From assembly GCF_011634775.1 (NCBI RefSeq), contig NZ_JAALXT010000002.1:806001-870000 (forward strand): a stretch of 64,000 nt of DNA, written 5' to 3'. Made by a program: the position numbers and the translations under genes. Positions 29,599 through 39,382 of the stretch are shown one piece after another (position 1 is the stretch's first letter; every line of letters begins with the position of its first letter). Source of the DNA: Thalassoroseus pseudoceratinae (GTDB lineage Bacteria; Planctomycetota; Planctomycetia; Planctomycetales; Planctomycetaceae). The notes below the pieces were generated by a model. The model saw only the letters and a program-made list of their open reading frames with translations. It was not told the DNA's origin and did not search any database.

Positions 29599-30261
29599 TT
29601 AGGTCTTCGGTTCCATGATCGCACGAAACCGGGGCGAAAGATGCTGCAACAGAAGTTCGGTTAGGGTTTCCGTCGTGAGGTCAATCTCTAATTCGTCGTC
29701 CACTACTTGCACTCGCACCCCGACAGAATCGTGTTCGTCGACTTTGAACGTCAGACCGTCTCGTAATGCTTCGCCACTGAGTGACCGCACAAATTCATCG
29801 AGCTCTTGGCGAGCATCATCAGCGGATTCATGTGCGACATCACGTTCCATGAGCACCCATACTTTGAGTGGTTGTGGCTTCTCCGATTCCGGAAGGGAAT
29901 GTCGTGCGATTTCCAAAATGAGACTCTTGAGGAACTCACGATCTTTCAGAGTATGGCCGACAAGCGATTGTAACTTGCGGACGAAATCGGCACGGAGTTC
30001 TTCCGTCAGTCGCAGACTCGCATCGCGACCGGCCAATCGAATGGCACCTTCTCCGTTGATTCGCGTTTGCTCGGCTTGTTCTCGCGCGGCGTTGAGGATG
30101 GACTCGGCTTCCTGTTTCGCCTGTTCGAGGATTTCCGCGGCCTGTTCACGTGCTGCGGACAGCAGAGCATCCGCTTCAGACTGCCCTTTGGAAACACCTT
30201 CTTGATGCAGCCGATCAATCAGCTTTTGAACACCGGCGGATTCCGTCGGATTGGAATTCAT
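29599..30261 (-). CDS. atpE: V-type ATPase subunit E
   Basis: 220 residues. The first 100 are a long alanine- and glutamate-rich coiled coil (SAAREQAAEILEQAKQEAES, ILNAAREQAEQTRING) and the rest is a small alpha/beta domain, as in peripheral-stalk subunit E. It would act as part of the stator that holds the head against rotation. No separate G/H subunit is seen, so it may self-associate or pair with an unrecognised partner. It lies between the proteolipid gene and the DUF2764 gene, with gaps of 22 and 14 bases. Confidence 0.82.
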   Translation of the reverse strand: MNSNPTESAGVQKLIDRLHQEGVSKGQSEADALLSAAREQAAEILEQAKQEAESILNAAREQAEQTRINGEGAIRLAGRDASLRLTEELRADFVRKLQSLVGHTLKDREFLKSLILEIARHSLPESEKPQPLKVWVLMERDVAHESADDARQELDEFVRSLSGEALRDGLTFKVDEHDSVGVRVQVVDDELEIDLTTETLTELLLQHLSPRFRAIMEPKT

Positions 30262-30283
30262 TTCGTTCTCCGTGACGATGGAT

Positions 30284-30739
30284 CTAGTTACCGGGTGTGG
30301 GGATTTCGCCGGCGATCACCAAAGCGAAAATGAACGCGAACACGGCGAAGCCTTCCACAATGGCAGCAGGTGCAGCGGAGAGGCCAAAGATTTCCGGTTT
30401 GCTCTTGCTCGCGACAATCGCGGAGGCACAACACAACCCTTGGAACACCGCACTAAACAGAAGAGCGATTCCACACAGAATTCCCACCGCGAACAACCCG
30501 GGTGCCGTCTCGGTTGTGACGGGCCGATTCAGTGTGAACATCACGACGATACCATAAATGATCTGTGAGGAAGGCAACGCCGAAAGCCCAACCAGACGTC
30601 CGTATCCACTTTCCACATCGATCATTGCACCACAGGCTGCTTGCCCGGCACGGGCACACCCGATGATGCTACCCACGGCTCCAAGCGCGGTGGGGCCGTA
30701 AATTCCCATCCAACCGAGCATAATCCAGAAGAGTTCCAT
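30284..30739 (-). CDS. atpK: V-type ATPase proteolipid subunit K
   Basis: 151 residues with four hydrophobic helices, the double-hairpin form of the rotor-ring subunit. The carboxylate is Glu129 in AAIVEGFAVFAFIFAL (fourth helix). In the second helix ALPSSQIIYG places Ser58, Gln59 and Tyr62, and FSAVFQG places Gln100. These correspond, with the same spacing between Ser/Gln/Tyr and between Gln100 and Glu129, to Thr64, Gln65, Tyr68, Gln110 and Glu139 that bind Na+ in the Enterococcus hirae ring. The first hairpin has no carboxylate. The ring therefore is predicted to move Na+ rather than H+. Gene spacing of 6 bases to subunit I indicates co-transcription. Confidence 0.9.
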   Translation of the reverse strand: MELFWIMLGWMGIYGPTALGAVGSIIGCARAGQAACGAMIDVESGYGRLVGLSALPSSQIIYGIVVMFTLNRPVTTETAPGLFAVGILCGIALLFSAVFQGLCCASAIVASKSKPEIFGLSAAPAAIVEGFAVFAFIFALVIAGEIPTPGN

Positions 30740-30745
30740 GAGGTT

Positions 30746-32542
30746 CTATGTCTCCGCTTTCTTGTTGAAGGGCTGAAAAGTGTATCCTTCACTTGTCAGG
30801 CTCCAGTTGAAAAACTCGATGCAATTGAGACGCAATCCATGAACGACACCGCCCATCAGACCTAATAGCAAGTTGATCCCGTGTCCGACCACGAGAATTA
30901 GTAATGCCAGCAGGATCCCGAAGCCTCGAGTTTGGGACGCCTGTTGAGCGAGGTCATTGAACGTGACCGCGAGTTGGGCACTGGCCAGACCAAGTGCGAA
31001 CAGTCGCAGATAACTCAGGCAGTCGCCGAACGCTTTCGACAGATTGGCCACTTGCATGATGCCATCAAAAAGTCGACGCAAATGCCAAATCGGATTCCAG
31101 GAAAGCAACGTGCGGTCGCTACTGAAAAGTAGAATGCCGACGCCTCCACCGATTGCCAACATCTTCCCGATTTCAAAGAGCTGAGGGATTTCCGCGAGAC
31201 GTCCCGCCCCCATCAGGAAGCCACCTTGGATAAGAAACGCCCATCCCAAATGACCAAGACATCGGAACGAACGCCGTGAATTCCAAGCGGAAATTCCATT
31301 CGCGAGGCTCAGATGAATCACGCCGATCGCGACTGCAATTCCCATCATTGCGGTCTGGTTATTCATCATCGGTTCGCCACCAATGCGGACACGGAGTCTG
31401 TCTGCGAAGTACCCCTCGCGTGGTTCCACGCCAAAGTAGCTTCCCACCAACACCCCATACACCACGGTCGCAAACACGATGCCCACGAGCAGATTGCGGA
31501 ACTGAATGGCCGACGCCGATTGGCTAAGTTTTCGCCAAGAGAGAAAAAGGATTCCTGCCATCAGTAAACCGTAACCGGCGTCGGCGACGATCATGGCAAA
31601 GAACAGGCTGAACGAAAAAAAGACGATGAACGTGGGGTCCCACGCATGATAATTCGGTGTGATGTAAAACGTGACGCAACCCTCAGCGCCGGCAACACGA
31701 TCAGGGTTTTTGAGAAGCGTAGGCGGTTGGTCCTCGGGGGTGACCGCTTCCAACGTCAGAGCAACATCATGCTCGTCAGCGAATCGTTTCACGTCCTCGC
31801 AAGCACTCTCGGGAACCCACCCTTGCAAGGCGAAGACGTCTGGATCACGAAGCGTGCACTGTGCCGCTGCGTGTTGAGCTGCCTGATCGTCCGCGGCATC
31901 CAAGTCTTTTTTTAACAGTGTTCGCCAACGGGTGAGTGTCACTCGTTTCCAATCGAGTTCCTCAAGTTCGTGTTCGATCCGTTGTAGTTCCTGCCGAAGT
32001 TCCGAAAGCGGTCGACGGTCCAACTCCAAGGGCGGGAAGGGCAGTTCGGGGGATTCATGAGCGAGGACAACGACGTAGGCGAAACGAGGTCCCTCGTTGG
32101 CAACATACCAGTTGATCTCGTCGGGAATTTCTGTCAGCCGATGTCGCGGAACCTGAAAGAACCAGAACCGCAATCCGCCGGTTTCATCGGCATCGGGGAG
32201 TTGAAATTCTCCCCAGGGTTCCAAGTCGGTAATCGCTTTTTTGAGGTCGTCTCGCTCGGAGATCCGTCGTTCTTTTTGTTGTTTGATCTCCAAGACATCA
32301 CGAATCAGCTTCTCCCGATCGAACCGATATCGAGATTTCTCCTGTCGACGTTGAGTCGGAGACGACGTCAGGTATTTCAGTGTTTCACGAGCCTCTTTCG
32401 AGACGAGTTGGGGGGCTTGAACCGGCGTCTCTCGGAGGTTGATCAGATGCATGCAACCCAACTTCTGCAATCCGTCGATGATCACGGTTTGCTGCGAGTT
32501 GGTGCCAAACAAAGTGGCTCTTTTTAATTCCACGATAGCCAT
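30746..32542 (-). CDS. atpI: V-type ATPase subunit I
   Basis: 598 residues, a usual length for the bacterial a/I subunit. The N-terminal half is a long soluble region with coiled coils (ELRQELQRIEHELEELDWKR) that contacts the peripheral stalk. The C-terminal half has about seven transmembrane segments (for example FIVFFSFSLFFAMIVADAGY, FRNLLVGIVFATVVYGVLVG and FGILLALLILVVGHGINLLL). It forms the ion half-channels next to the proteolipid ring. DCLSYLRLFALGLASAQLAV, in the sixth helix, carries the conserved arginine (YLRLFALG) that is needed for ion transfer. Six bases separate it from atpK. Confidence 0.92.
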   Translation of the reverse strand: MAIVELKRATLFGTNSQQTVIIDGLQKLGCMHLINLRETPVQAPQLVSKEARETLKYLTSSPTQRRQEKSRYRFDREKLIRDVLEIKQQKERRISERDDLKKAITDLEPWGEFQLPDADETGGLRFWFFQVPRHRLTEIPDEINWYVANEGPRFAYVVVLAHESPELPFPPLELDRRPLSELRQELQRIEHELEELDWKRVTLTRWRTLLKKDLDAADDQAAQHAAAQCTLRDPDVFALQGWVPESACEDVKRFADEHDVALTLEAVTPEDQPPTLLKNPDRVAGAEGCVTFYITPNYHAWDPTFIVFFSFSLFFAMIVADAGYGLLMAGILFLSWRKLSQSASAIQFRNLLVGIVFATVVYGVLVGSYFGVEPREGYFADRLRVRIGGEPMMNNQTAMMGIAVAIGVIHLSLANGISAWNSRRSFRCLGHLGWAFLIQGGFLMGAGRLAEIPQLFEIGKMLAIGGGVGILLFSSDRTLLSWNPIWHLRRLFDGIMQVANLSKAFGDCLSYLRLFALGLASAQLAVTFNDLAQQASQTRGFGILLALLILVVGHGINLLLGLMGGVVHGLRLNCIEFFNWSLTSEGYTFQPFNKKAET

Positions 32543-32557
32543 GCGATGTTCCGGCTG

Positions 32558-33157
32558 TCAGTTACGATTCTTTTGTTTGGCGAGTTTCGACCGGACCACC
32601 GCCGCTCGTTCTTCATCGGACAATGCGATGCGAATCCGTTTGATGTTTTCTAATGCGTTGGGAATCAGCACTTTTTCAAAAAGGTTGACTCGCTGGGTAA
32701 TTTTGCGGGCGGCTTGTTCCAACCGTTCGACTAGCGTTTGTTGGGCTTGCAACTCAACCCGCAACCGGGCCAGGTTCTCCAAACTTTCGACCAGTTGATC
32801 GACCCAGAACGGAAACGTCAAAGTGGAGTAGGGGGTTCGTTCAAACTCGATTTCCCTAACGACCGGCACACGAGCACCCACGATGTTTTCTTCTTCGATC
32901 ACAACATTCCGAACCTGCACAAGACGCGACAAGTCCTGAGTTTGCAGGGTGGAACTTCCTAACAGCGACAGGAGCGGTTCCAACGAATGGCGGTACTCAA
33001 CCTCGTTGGCTTCCAACCGTGCCAACTCCGTCCGGGCGTCTTTCCAAGCCGCTTGAAGTTGTTGGCGTTTCAAATCCAGCGAGGGCAAGAACTTTCGAAA
33101 CATGCCCAACTGGTCTTGTTGCTGTTTGAGAGAGTTCTTGTTTAAGGCGAGTCTCAA
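32558..33157 (-). CDS. atpD: V-type ATPase subunit D
   Basis: 199 residues, mostly two long helices ([20 protein letters not shown] and [20 protein letters not shown]) with the family motif [15 protein letters not shown] and the C-terminal [21 protein letters not shown]. Subunit D is the central rotor shaft that turns inside the A3B3 head. Its start overlaps the stop of subunit B by four bases (ATGA). No subunit F, the usual shaft partner, is found next to it. Confidence 0.9.
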   Translation of the reverse strand: MRLALNKNSLKQQQDQLGMFRKFLPSLDLKRQQLQAAWKDARTELARLEANEVEYRHSLEPLLSLLGSSTLQTQDLSRLVQVRNVVIEEENIVGARVPVVREIEFERTPYSTLTFPFWVDQLVESLENLARLRVELQAQQTLVERLEQAARKITQRVNLFEKVLIPNALENIKRIRIALSDEERAAVVRSKLAKQKNRN

Positions 33158-34488
33158 GTTTTCGAGTCTCCCACGTTAGCGGGATAGTATTTGTCGATCA
33201 GTTCCTGCTTCATCAGCAGTTCTTCCGGTTGGAAGCATTCCGCTAGTGTCTGCCAGCCAAGGTCAAGGGCATCCACCAAGGGGAGCGAAACGTCGATCTC
33301 CATGAATCGCTGTCGAAAGATCTTTCCGTAGGTGAGCAACTTGTGATCGAACGGCGACAAGTCAAACGCCATCGCTTGTTTCTTCTCGGCTTCTCGGGCT
33401 CCGGAATAGAGACGGATCATGGTATTCATGAGTTGGCCATGATCGTCCCGTGTGGTTTTGCCAACCACCTGTTGTTTGAGTCGCGACAACGAACCGAAGG
33501 GGTCGATCATGCCATCGTGCAGATAAAACTGACCCTCGGTGATGTAGCCGGTGTTATCGGGAACGGGGTGGGTGACATCATCACCGGGCATGGTGGTGAC
33601 GGTAAGAATTGTCACCGATCCGGCTCCGCGATAGTCGCAAGCGCGTTCGTATCGCAAAGCGAGTTGGCTGTAGAGATCGCCCATGTACCCCCGCGTAGCT
33701 GGCACACGTTCCATCGAGACGCCAATCTCTTTGAGTGCATCCGCATAGGCCGTCATATCGGTGAGTAGTACCAGCACACGTTTCTTCTGCTCGACAGCAA
33801 ATCGCTCCGCGACTTTCAAGGCCATGTCCGGAACTAACATGCGTTCGACGATCGGGTCGGAGGCTTGATTGACGAACATAACCGTTCGTGGAAACACGCC
33901 CTCTTCCTCGAATGTCGTGCGGAAGAAGTGGTAGTCATCGAACACGAGGCCCATGCCACCAAACACAATGATTTCCGCGTCGGCCTGAATTCCGATGCGT
34001 GCCAGCAATTGGTTATACGGTTCCCCCGCGACGGAAAAGATGGGGATCTTTTGGCTTTCCACCAGCGAGTTGAACACATCGATCATGGGGACTTTGGTCT
34101 CGATCATGCGTTTTGGAACAATCCGCATGACGGGATTGACCGATGGTCCCCCGATTTCGACTCGCGGGTCTCCCTGGAGTGAAGGACCACCATCCGTTGG
34201 CTCGCCCGCACCATTGAAGACGCGTCCCAAGATGTTCTCGGAAAACGTGACTTGTGATGGATGACCCAAGAATTGAATCCGCGCTTCGGTCGACAGTCCC
34301 TTGCCACCGGTGAAGACTTGAAGGGATACTTCGTCTCTGTGGATGGCGATCACCTGGGCTAGCGAACGTTCGCCATCCCAATTCTCCACCACCGCCAGAT
34401 CACCAAGCCCAGCCTGCTTCGCGCGAACTTTGATGATGTCGCCGACAATAGACAGAATGTGCGTGTAAAACGTGAGATCATTGAGCAT
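33154..34488 (-). CDS. atpB: V-type ATPase subunit B
   Basis: 444 residues. Non-catalytic nucleotide-binding subunit of the V1 head: the P-loop region is replaced ([20 protein letters not shown]), as is normal for B, and the [20 protein letters not shown] and [19 protein letters not shown]-type motifs (here [18 protein letters not shown]) are present. It is the first V-ATPase gene of the operon and lies 14 bases after the RND pump gene. The length and motifs are normal. In chlamydiae subunit B follows A; here the order is rotated. Confidence 0.95.
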   Translation of the reverse strand: MLNDLTFYTHILSIVGDIIKVRAKQAGLGDLAVVENWDGERSLAQVIAIHRDEVSLQVFTGGKGLSTEARIQFLGHPSQVTFSENILGRVFNGAGEPTDGGPSLQGDPRVEIGGPSVNPVMRIVPKRMIETKVPMIDVFNSLVESQKIPIFSVAGEPYNQLLARIGIQADAEIIVFGGMGLVFDDYHFFRTTFEEEGVFPRTVMFVNQASDPIVERMLVPDMALKVAERFAVEQKKRVLVLLTDMTAYADALKEIGVSMERVPATRGYMGDLYSQLALRYERACDYRGAGSVTILTVTTMPGDDVTHPVPDNTGYITEGQFYLHDGMIDPFGSLSRLKQQVVGKTTRDDHGQLMNTMIRLYSGAREAEKKQAMAFDLSPFDHKLLTYGKIFRQRFMEIDVSLPLVDALDLGWQTLAECFQPEELLMKQELIDKYYPANVGDSKT

Positions 34489-34502
34489 GACGCCTCATTT
34501 CA

Positions 34503-37500
34503 TCAAGCTGTGGTCTGTCCTGGTGAATCAGAGGGAGCGTTCTTCTGCCACGGAATGCGGTACAGCAAGCTGTAAAGTGTTGGCACCATCACCATCGTCA
34601 GCAATGTGCCGGCAATCAGGCCGAAGAAAATCGTGACCGCAAGTGCCACCCAGAAGACATCCTGCAACATCGGCAGCACACCCAGGACGGTCGTTCCCGC
34701 TGCATTGACGACGGGATTCAAACGGGAGACGGCCGCTTCGACGACCGCATTGTACGGCGACATATTCTTAGCCAGGTTCGAGTTCACTTCGTCCAGCAAA
34801 ACGACGACGTTCTTAATCATCATCCCAGACAGACTCATCGCTCCCAAGAGGGCAATAAATCCGAATGGCGTGTTCGTCATGAGCAATCCACTGGTGATAC
34901 CGATCATCACGAACGGGATCACCATGAAGCAAATCAACATCGGTCGAAAGCTGTTGAACAAAGCCACGAGGATGAACAACATCACGACCAACGCCGGGAC
35001 GATTCCCGGGACGAGTGCTTCTTGGGATTGTTTCGCACTCCAATACTCACCGTCCCAGTCGAGTCGGTAGCCCGGCGGTAGTTCGATGTCCTCGAATTGC
35101 TTCAGCACGGAGTTTCGCAACGTGGGGGCCGTGACGTTGTTTGGAGAACATTGCACCGTGATTGCCCGTCGGCGGTCCCATCGCCAAATGATCGGATCTT
35201 CCCACGGCGTTACCACACCATCGATCACTTGCAACACCGGAACCGATTGGCTGGACAACTTCGGTGTGATTTGCAACTCATCGAGTGAGGACGCCGCATT
35301 CTGCCTTTCGGCATCAATGTTTCTGGCAACGATTGGAATTAAATCATCTTGTTGCCGGTACTGGCCAACCACGACACCGTCGGTCGCGCGACGCATCACC
35401 CGTGCGAGATCGTCCCGCGAGACGCCAGCCCAACGGGCACGTTCCTCATTGAATTCCGGGACGACCGCTTGAACACGTTCTCGCCAGTTGACACGAACTT
35501 CCTTGGCGTACGGGGAATCGCGGAGGATGTCCGCACCTTGCTCGGCCAATCGTCTTAGTGTTGCGGGATCGGCAACCGCCGGTCCGCTGAAACGAGCTTC
35601 GATTTTCCAGTCGTCAAACGCTCCAACCGCGTACTTGCGAACGCGAACCATCGCCTCGGGCACATTCTCTTGAACCCAAGCATCCGTGTCTTCCACCAAC
35701 TTGTTGACACCATCGAGTGACTTCGTGTTGACGATGATCTGAGCATACGAGGAGTAGGGGTCTTCCGCGCTCACTGGCAGATAGAACCGTGGCGGGCCTT
35801 TGCCGATAAACGCGCTAACGGACGCCGTCGAATCGTGCTTCTGAACAAATTCCTCGATCCGCCGAAGATCGGCACTGGTTTGTTGAATTCGCGTTCCCTG
35901 CGGCGCCCAATAATCAATCATGATTTGCTGGCGGCTGGAATCCGGAAAGTACAACTGCGGGACAAAACGAAATCCCGCTACGGAGACTAAAAGCAAAGCC
36001 ACCATGCCGCCGAGAAACAGCACGCGGAACCGAATTGTCAAAGACAATAAGCCGCGAAAGCGTTGATAGAACGATCCTTGATACGGATCGGTTTCCGTCT
36101 GCCCCGGTTTGGGAGCAGGCAACATCGCGATGCACAGAATCGGTCCGACGGTCTGACAGAAAACCCAGCTCAGAAACAGGGAAATCGCGACGACTGTAAA
36201 CAAGCTACCGGCGTATTCTCCGGTGTCATAACTCGAGGCAAAAATCGGATAAAACGCCATGCACGCCACGACCGTCGCACCAAGAAGTGGCCACGCCGGT
36301 CCGCTGGCGGCTTCGATGGCCGCCTTTTCGCGATCCATTCCTTGAGAAATCCGAACCATGATGCCATCGGTCACGACGATCGCATTGTCGACCATCATAC
36401 CCATCGCAATGATCAATGCTCCGAGTGAAATACGGTGCAGGTCGATCCCCATAATGGCCATGACCACGAACGTCCCTAGAATCGGGAACACCAGACCGCT
36501 AATTCCGATGATGATTCCGGCTCGCACGCCCATCGTGATCGCGAGCAAAATCAGAACGATGGCAACAGCCTCAAGAAGACTGACCATGAAGGCCCGAATC
36601 GATTCGCTCACCTGGTCGGACTGCCAGGAAATCCGCTCGACGTTGATCCCCACCGGCAGTTCGGCGACGAGCTCGTTGATTCGCTGGTCGATCGCTTGAC
36701 CGACTTGGACGATGTTTTCGCCTGCGCCCGGAGCCAACGCCATGGCGATCGCTTGTCGACCGTTCTGCCGAAGTAGTTGAACCGGCGGATCCACATAGCC
36801 AACTCGGACGTTGGCAAAGTCGCGGATGCGAATCAATTCATCCTGGCCATTGACTTTGCTGGTGATGGCTAGATTGCCGATGTCTTCGGGGGATTGGAAT
36901 TCGCCCGTCGGAGCGACTCGGAGTCGTTGGGAATAGTAGTCCACGCGACCCGCATCGACGACCAGGTTCTGCGATTGCAGTGTGGTCATGATCTGTTCGG
37001 GCGTCAGACCGAGGGCCGCGAGCTGAGCACTCGAGACATCAATGAAAATTCGTTTGTCTTGAACGCCCCATAGATCGACGCGAGCCACGCCTGAAACAAC
37101 GCTCAACTCCTTCCGCATGTCTTTGACGTACTGTTCCAACTCCGCATAACTGAAGCCATCACTGCTGACCGCCAAGAGAAAGCCGAAGACATAGCCAAAG
37201 TCATCACCGATCTTAGGTTTGCCGGCACCGGGAGGCAGCGTCGGTTCGACATCCGCGACCTTCTTTCGCAACACATCCCAAACTTGCGGCAACCGATCCG
37301 ACCAATAATTGCTTTTGATGTCGACTTTGATGATCGACAGCCCCGCGCGGGAGTTGGAATAGACGTTCTTGAGTTCGACCATCTCCTGCAATTTGGTTTC
37401 GAGCCGGTCGGTGATCTCGAGTTCGACTTGCTCGGCACTCGCACCGGGATACGTCGTCGTGATCACCGCTGTTTTGACGGAGAATTCCGGATCTTCCAAT

Positions 37501-37601
37501 TGGCCAAGCTGGAAATAGCTGAAGATTCCGCCAGCCACGACCAGCAAGATCGCGAAATAGGTGACGGCACGTTTTTCAATGGCCAACGCTGTTAAATTCA
37601 T
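34503..37601 (-). CDS. RND family efflux pump, inner membrane permease
   Basis: 1032 residues, the full length of AcrB-type transporters, with 12 predicted helices and two large periplasmic loops (after the first and seventh helices). Visible family elements: N-terminal VTYFAILLVVAGGIFSYFQL, QLEDPEF, TTTYPGASAEQVELEITDRL, the fourth-helix proton-relay motif GMMVDNAIVVTDGI and the later MSLSGMMIKNVVVLLDEVN. It should expel hydrophobic compounds or metals using the proton gradient. Four bases separate it from the membrane-fusion gene; no outer-membrane TolC-type channel is encoded here. The downstream gene is V-ATPase subunit B, 14 bases on. Substrate not deducible. Confidence 0.92.
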   Translation of the reverse strand: MNLTALAIEKRAVTYFAILLVVAGGIFSYFQLGQLEDPEFSVKTAVITTTYPGASAEQVELEITDRLETKLQEMVELKNVYSNSRAGLSIIKVDIKSNYWSDRLPQVWDVLRKKVADVEPTLPPGAGKPKIGDDFGYVFGFLLAVSSDGFSYAELEQYVKDMRKELSVVSGVARVDLWGVQDKRIFIDVSSAQLAALGLTPEQIMTTLQSQNLVVDAGRVDYYSQRLRVAPTGEFQSPEDIGNLAITSKVNGQDELIRIRDFANVRVGYVDPPVQLLRQNGRQAIAMALAPGAGENIVQVGQAIDQRINELVAELPVGINVERISWQSDQVSESIRAFMVSLLEAVAIVLILLAITMGVRAGIIIGISGLVFPILGTFVVMAIMGIDLHRISLGALIIAMGMMVDNAIVVTDGIMVRISQGMDREKAAIEAASGPAWPLLGATVVACMAFYPIFASSYDTGEYAGSLFTVVAISLFLSWVFCQTVGPILCIAMLPAPKPGQTETDPYQGSFYQRFRGLLSLTIRFRVLFLGGMVALLLVSVAGFRFVPQLYFPDSSRQQIMIDYWAPQGTRIQQTSADLRRIEEFVQKHDSTASVSAFIGKGPPRFYLPVSAEDPYSSYAQIIVNTKSLDGVNKLVEDTDAWVQENVPEAMVRVRKYAVGAFDDWKIEARFSGPAVADPATLRRLAEQGADILRDSPYAKEVRVNWRERVQAVVPEFNEERARWAGVSRDDLARVMRRATDGVVVGQYRQQDDLIPIVARNIDAERQNAASSLDELQITPKLSSQSVPVLQVIDGVVTPWEDPIIWRWDRRRAITVQCSPNNVTAPTLRNSVLKQFEDIELPPGYRLDWDGEYWSAKQSQEALVPGIVPALVVMLFILVALFNSFRPMLICFMVIPFVMIGITSGLLMTNTPFGFIALLGAMSLSGMMIKNVVVLLDEVNSNLAKNMSPYNAVVEAAVSRLNPVVNAAGTTVLGVLPMLQDVFWVALAVTIFFGLIAGTLLTMVMVPTLYSLLYRIPWQKNAPSDSPGQTTA

Positions 37602-37605
37602 CGCG

Positions 37606-38865
37606 TTAGCGTCCCCCGTCTTGGAAAATCTTCACTTGCTGATTTTCACGCAGGGTGTTCACGCCAGCGGTCACGACCCATTCCCCACGTTTGAGTCCTT
37701 TGGAGACAGACAGCCCGACCGGCGTGAGTTCGCCGAGTTCAACTTCCCGACGTGTGACCGTTTTGTCGGCCTCGCTGACGACCCAAACAAAGCTCTTTTG
37801 CCCATCCTCACCAGCGGAGACAGCGGATGGTGGGACAATCAATCCCGCCTCTTCCACGACTTCATTTTCGTCGGGTTTGTTCCGGACCTTGGCAGCCATG
37901 CCCGGTAGAATTCGCACGTCCTCGGGTTGATCGATCTCAATCGTAACGGGATATGTGCGTGTGGTGCGTGAGGCTTCGCTACCAACTTTCGTCACGCGAC
38001 CAACAAACTCCCGATCACCGAAGACATCGAAAAAACAACTCACTTGTTTGACCAATGGGACAAGCGGAATGATGCTTTCGGGAATTTGGATTGTGACCTC
38101 GATCGTGGCGACATCCAACAGTCGGACCACCGGTTGCTTTTCCACGACGGTCTGAAAGTTATCGACATATCGGGCGGCGATTTCGCCATCGAACGGTGCT
38201 TTGAGCACCGTGTATTGGAGTTGGTTCTTGGCATTCGCCACGGCGGCTTCCAAAGCGCGAATCTCGGACCGTTTGGCCTCCAGATCTTCTTCCCGCGCGC
38301 CTTTCATCCCAATGTTGAGATCTTCTTTGGCTTTAACCAATTGCGCGGATGTTCGGTCACGGCGAGCAACGGCCACATCGATTTCTTGTTGGGTGGCTGC
38401 TCCTCTGGCGAAGAGTTTTTCGGTTCGCTGATAGTCGACCAATGCCTGTTTATAGGTCGCTTCGGCTTCGGAAACGGTTGCCTTGAGTTGTTCGAGTTCT
38501 TCCGGTCGAGCACCGGTTTCCATGGCCGTCAGGTTCGCACGGGCTTGGGCCAACGTCGCTTGTGCGCTCGCCAGGGCTGTTTCGAAGTCGCGTGGGTCAA
38601 GGGTACCGATGACGTCGCCTTTGTTCACATCGCTTCCGACATCGACAGGGAGCGATGCCAGAAGCCCAGCGACTTGAAACGAGAGTTCGACTTCGTTCTT
38701 GGCGGATGCTCGTCCAGGGAATTCTCGGCCACCAATGGATTTCAGGTCTCCCACCTTGATTGCGCGGACGGGTCGCACCGGTTCAGTGGTGGTTTCCGTC
38801 TCCCCACACCCCGCATGCACCGCGACGGCGAGTAAGACACAGGCCATTCTTAGACGCTCGTGCAT
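37606..38865 (-). CDS. RND periplasmic adaptor (membrane-fusion protein)
   Basis: 419 residues, the first gene of the apparent nine-gene operon. The signal peptide ends AVAVHAGCGE, a lipobox, so it is an inner-membrane-anchored lipoprotein of the AcrA/HlyD type. FQVAGLLASLPVDVGSDVNK is the lipoyl half, a coiled-coil hairpin follows (about 90-210, rich in alanine and glutamate), then LKAPFDGEIAARYVDNFQTV is the second lipoyl half, and the C-terminus is a beta-barrel and membrane-proximal domain. It should link the RND permease to an outer-membrane channel. It is separated from the permease gene by four bases. Confidence 0.92.
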   Translation of the reverse strand: MHERLRMACVLLAVAVHAGCGETETTTEPVRPVRAIKVGDLKSIGGREFPGRASAKNEVELSFQVAGLLASLPVDVGSDVNKGDVIGTLDPRDFETALASAQATLAQARANLTAMETGARPEELEQLKATVSEAEATYKQALVDYQRTEKLFARGAATQQEIDVAVARRDRTSAQLVKAKEDLNIGMKGAREEDLEAKRSEIRALEAAVANAKNQLQYTVLKAPFDGEIAARYVDNFQTVVEKQPVVRLLDVATIEVTIQIPESIIPLVPLVKQVSCFFDVFGDREFVGRVTKVGSEASRTTRTYPVTIEIDQPEDVRILPGMAAKVRNKPDENEVVEEAGLIVPPSAVSAGEDGQKSFVWVVSEADKTVTRREVELGELTPVGLSVSKGLKRGEWVVTAGVNTLRENQQVKIFQDGGR

Positions 38866-39382
38866 AGTTGACTCCGCAGAGAAATGGGCATCATATTCGG
38901 CACAGGTCCTGAATGATTCTTAGTTAATTTTTGATGAGCCTGACTGGCTCCACCACCGCTCGTGTGAGACGGCGTACCGAAGCGACAGGAATCTTGATCT
39001 CAGTCGTCTCAATGGCAAGTTGCGTCAAACAAACTCACGAAAGAGGCAAGGGGCTCTATTCTATCACATGGTTGCTGGGTAGGCTGGAGGTCCACGAACA
39101 ATTTTCGGTGAAGGGAAAGTCGATTTCCCCTCACTGTGATAGGTTCGTTAGAGTACACTTTGGAATGTCGCAAGTCCAGCATGTTTGGTGATTCAGAGAC
39201 ACTCCCAAATCGACGCGCGATGTCCCTTCAATGTCCGTTGAGAATGCGAGTCGTAAGGACTCTTCCGGGGCGGGAACCGGTCCTGTTCTGGAACTTGAAA
39301 TCCTCGGTGACATCGTGTTCCTATTTCTACAAGAGTTGTGTCTCAACTTGGCCCCCCAATCCGCAAAGAAAGATGCCACGCA
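38866..39382. other. Divergent intergenic region with hairpin element
   Basis: 517 bases between the membrane-fusion gene (minus) and the kinase gene (plus). It should hold both promoters. The only strong structure I see is at 39061-39142, listed separately. No coding frame here looks real. Confidence 0.6.
39061..39142 (+). ncRNA. Possible structured leader or RNA element
   Basis: CTATCACA (39061-39068) pairs with TGTGATAG (39135-39142). Directly against the right arm lies an 11-pair hairpin with one mismatch (39108-39118 with 39124-39134, loop GTCGA). This gives a stacked two-stem fold about 240 bases upstream of the kinase start codon. No match to a known riboswitch or RNA family is recognised, and a protein-binding site is also possible. 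Confidence 0.3.
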
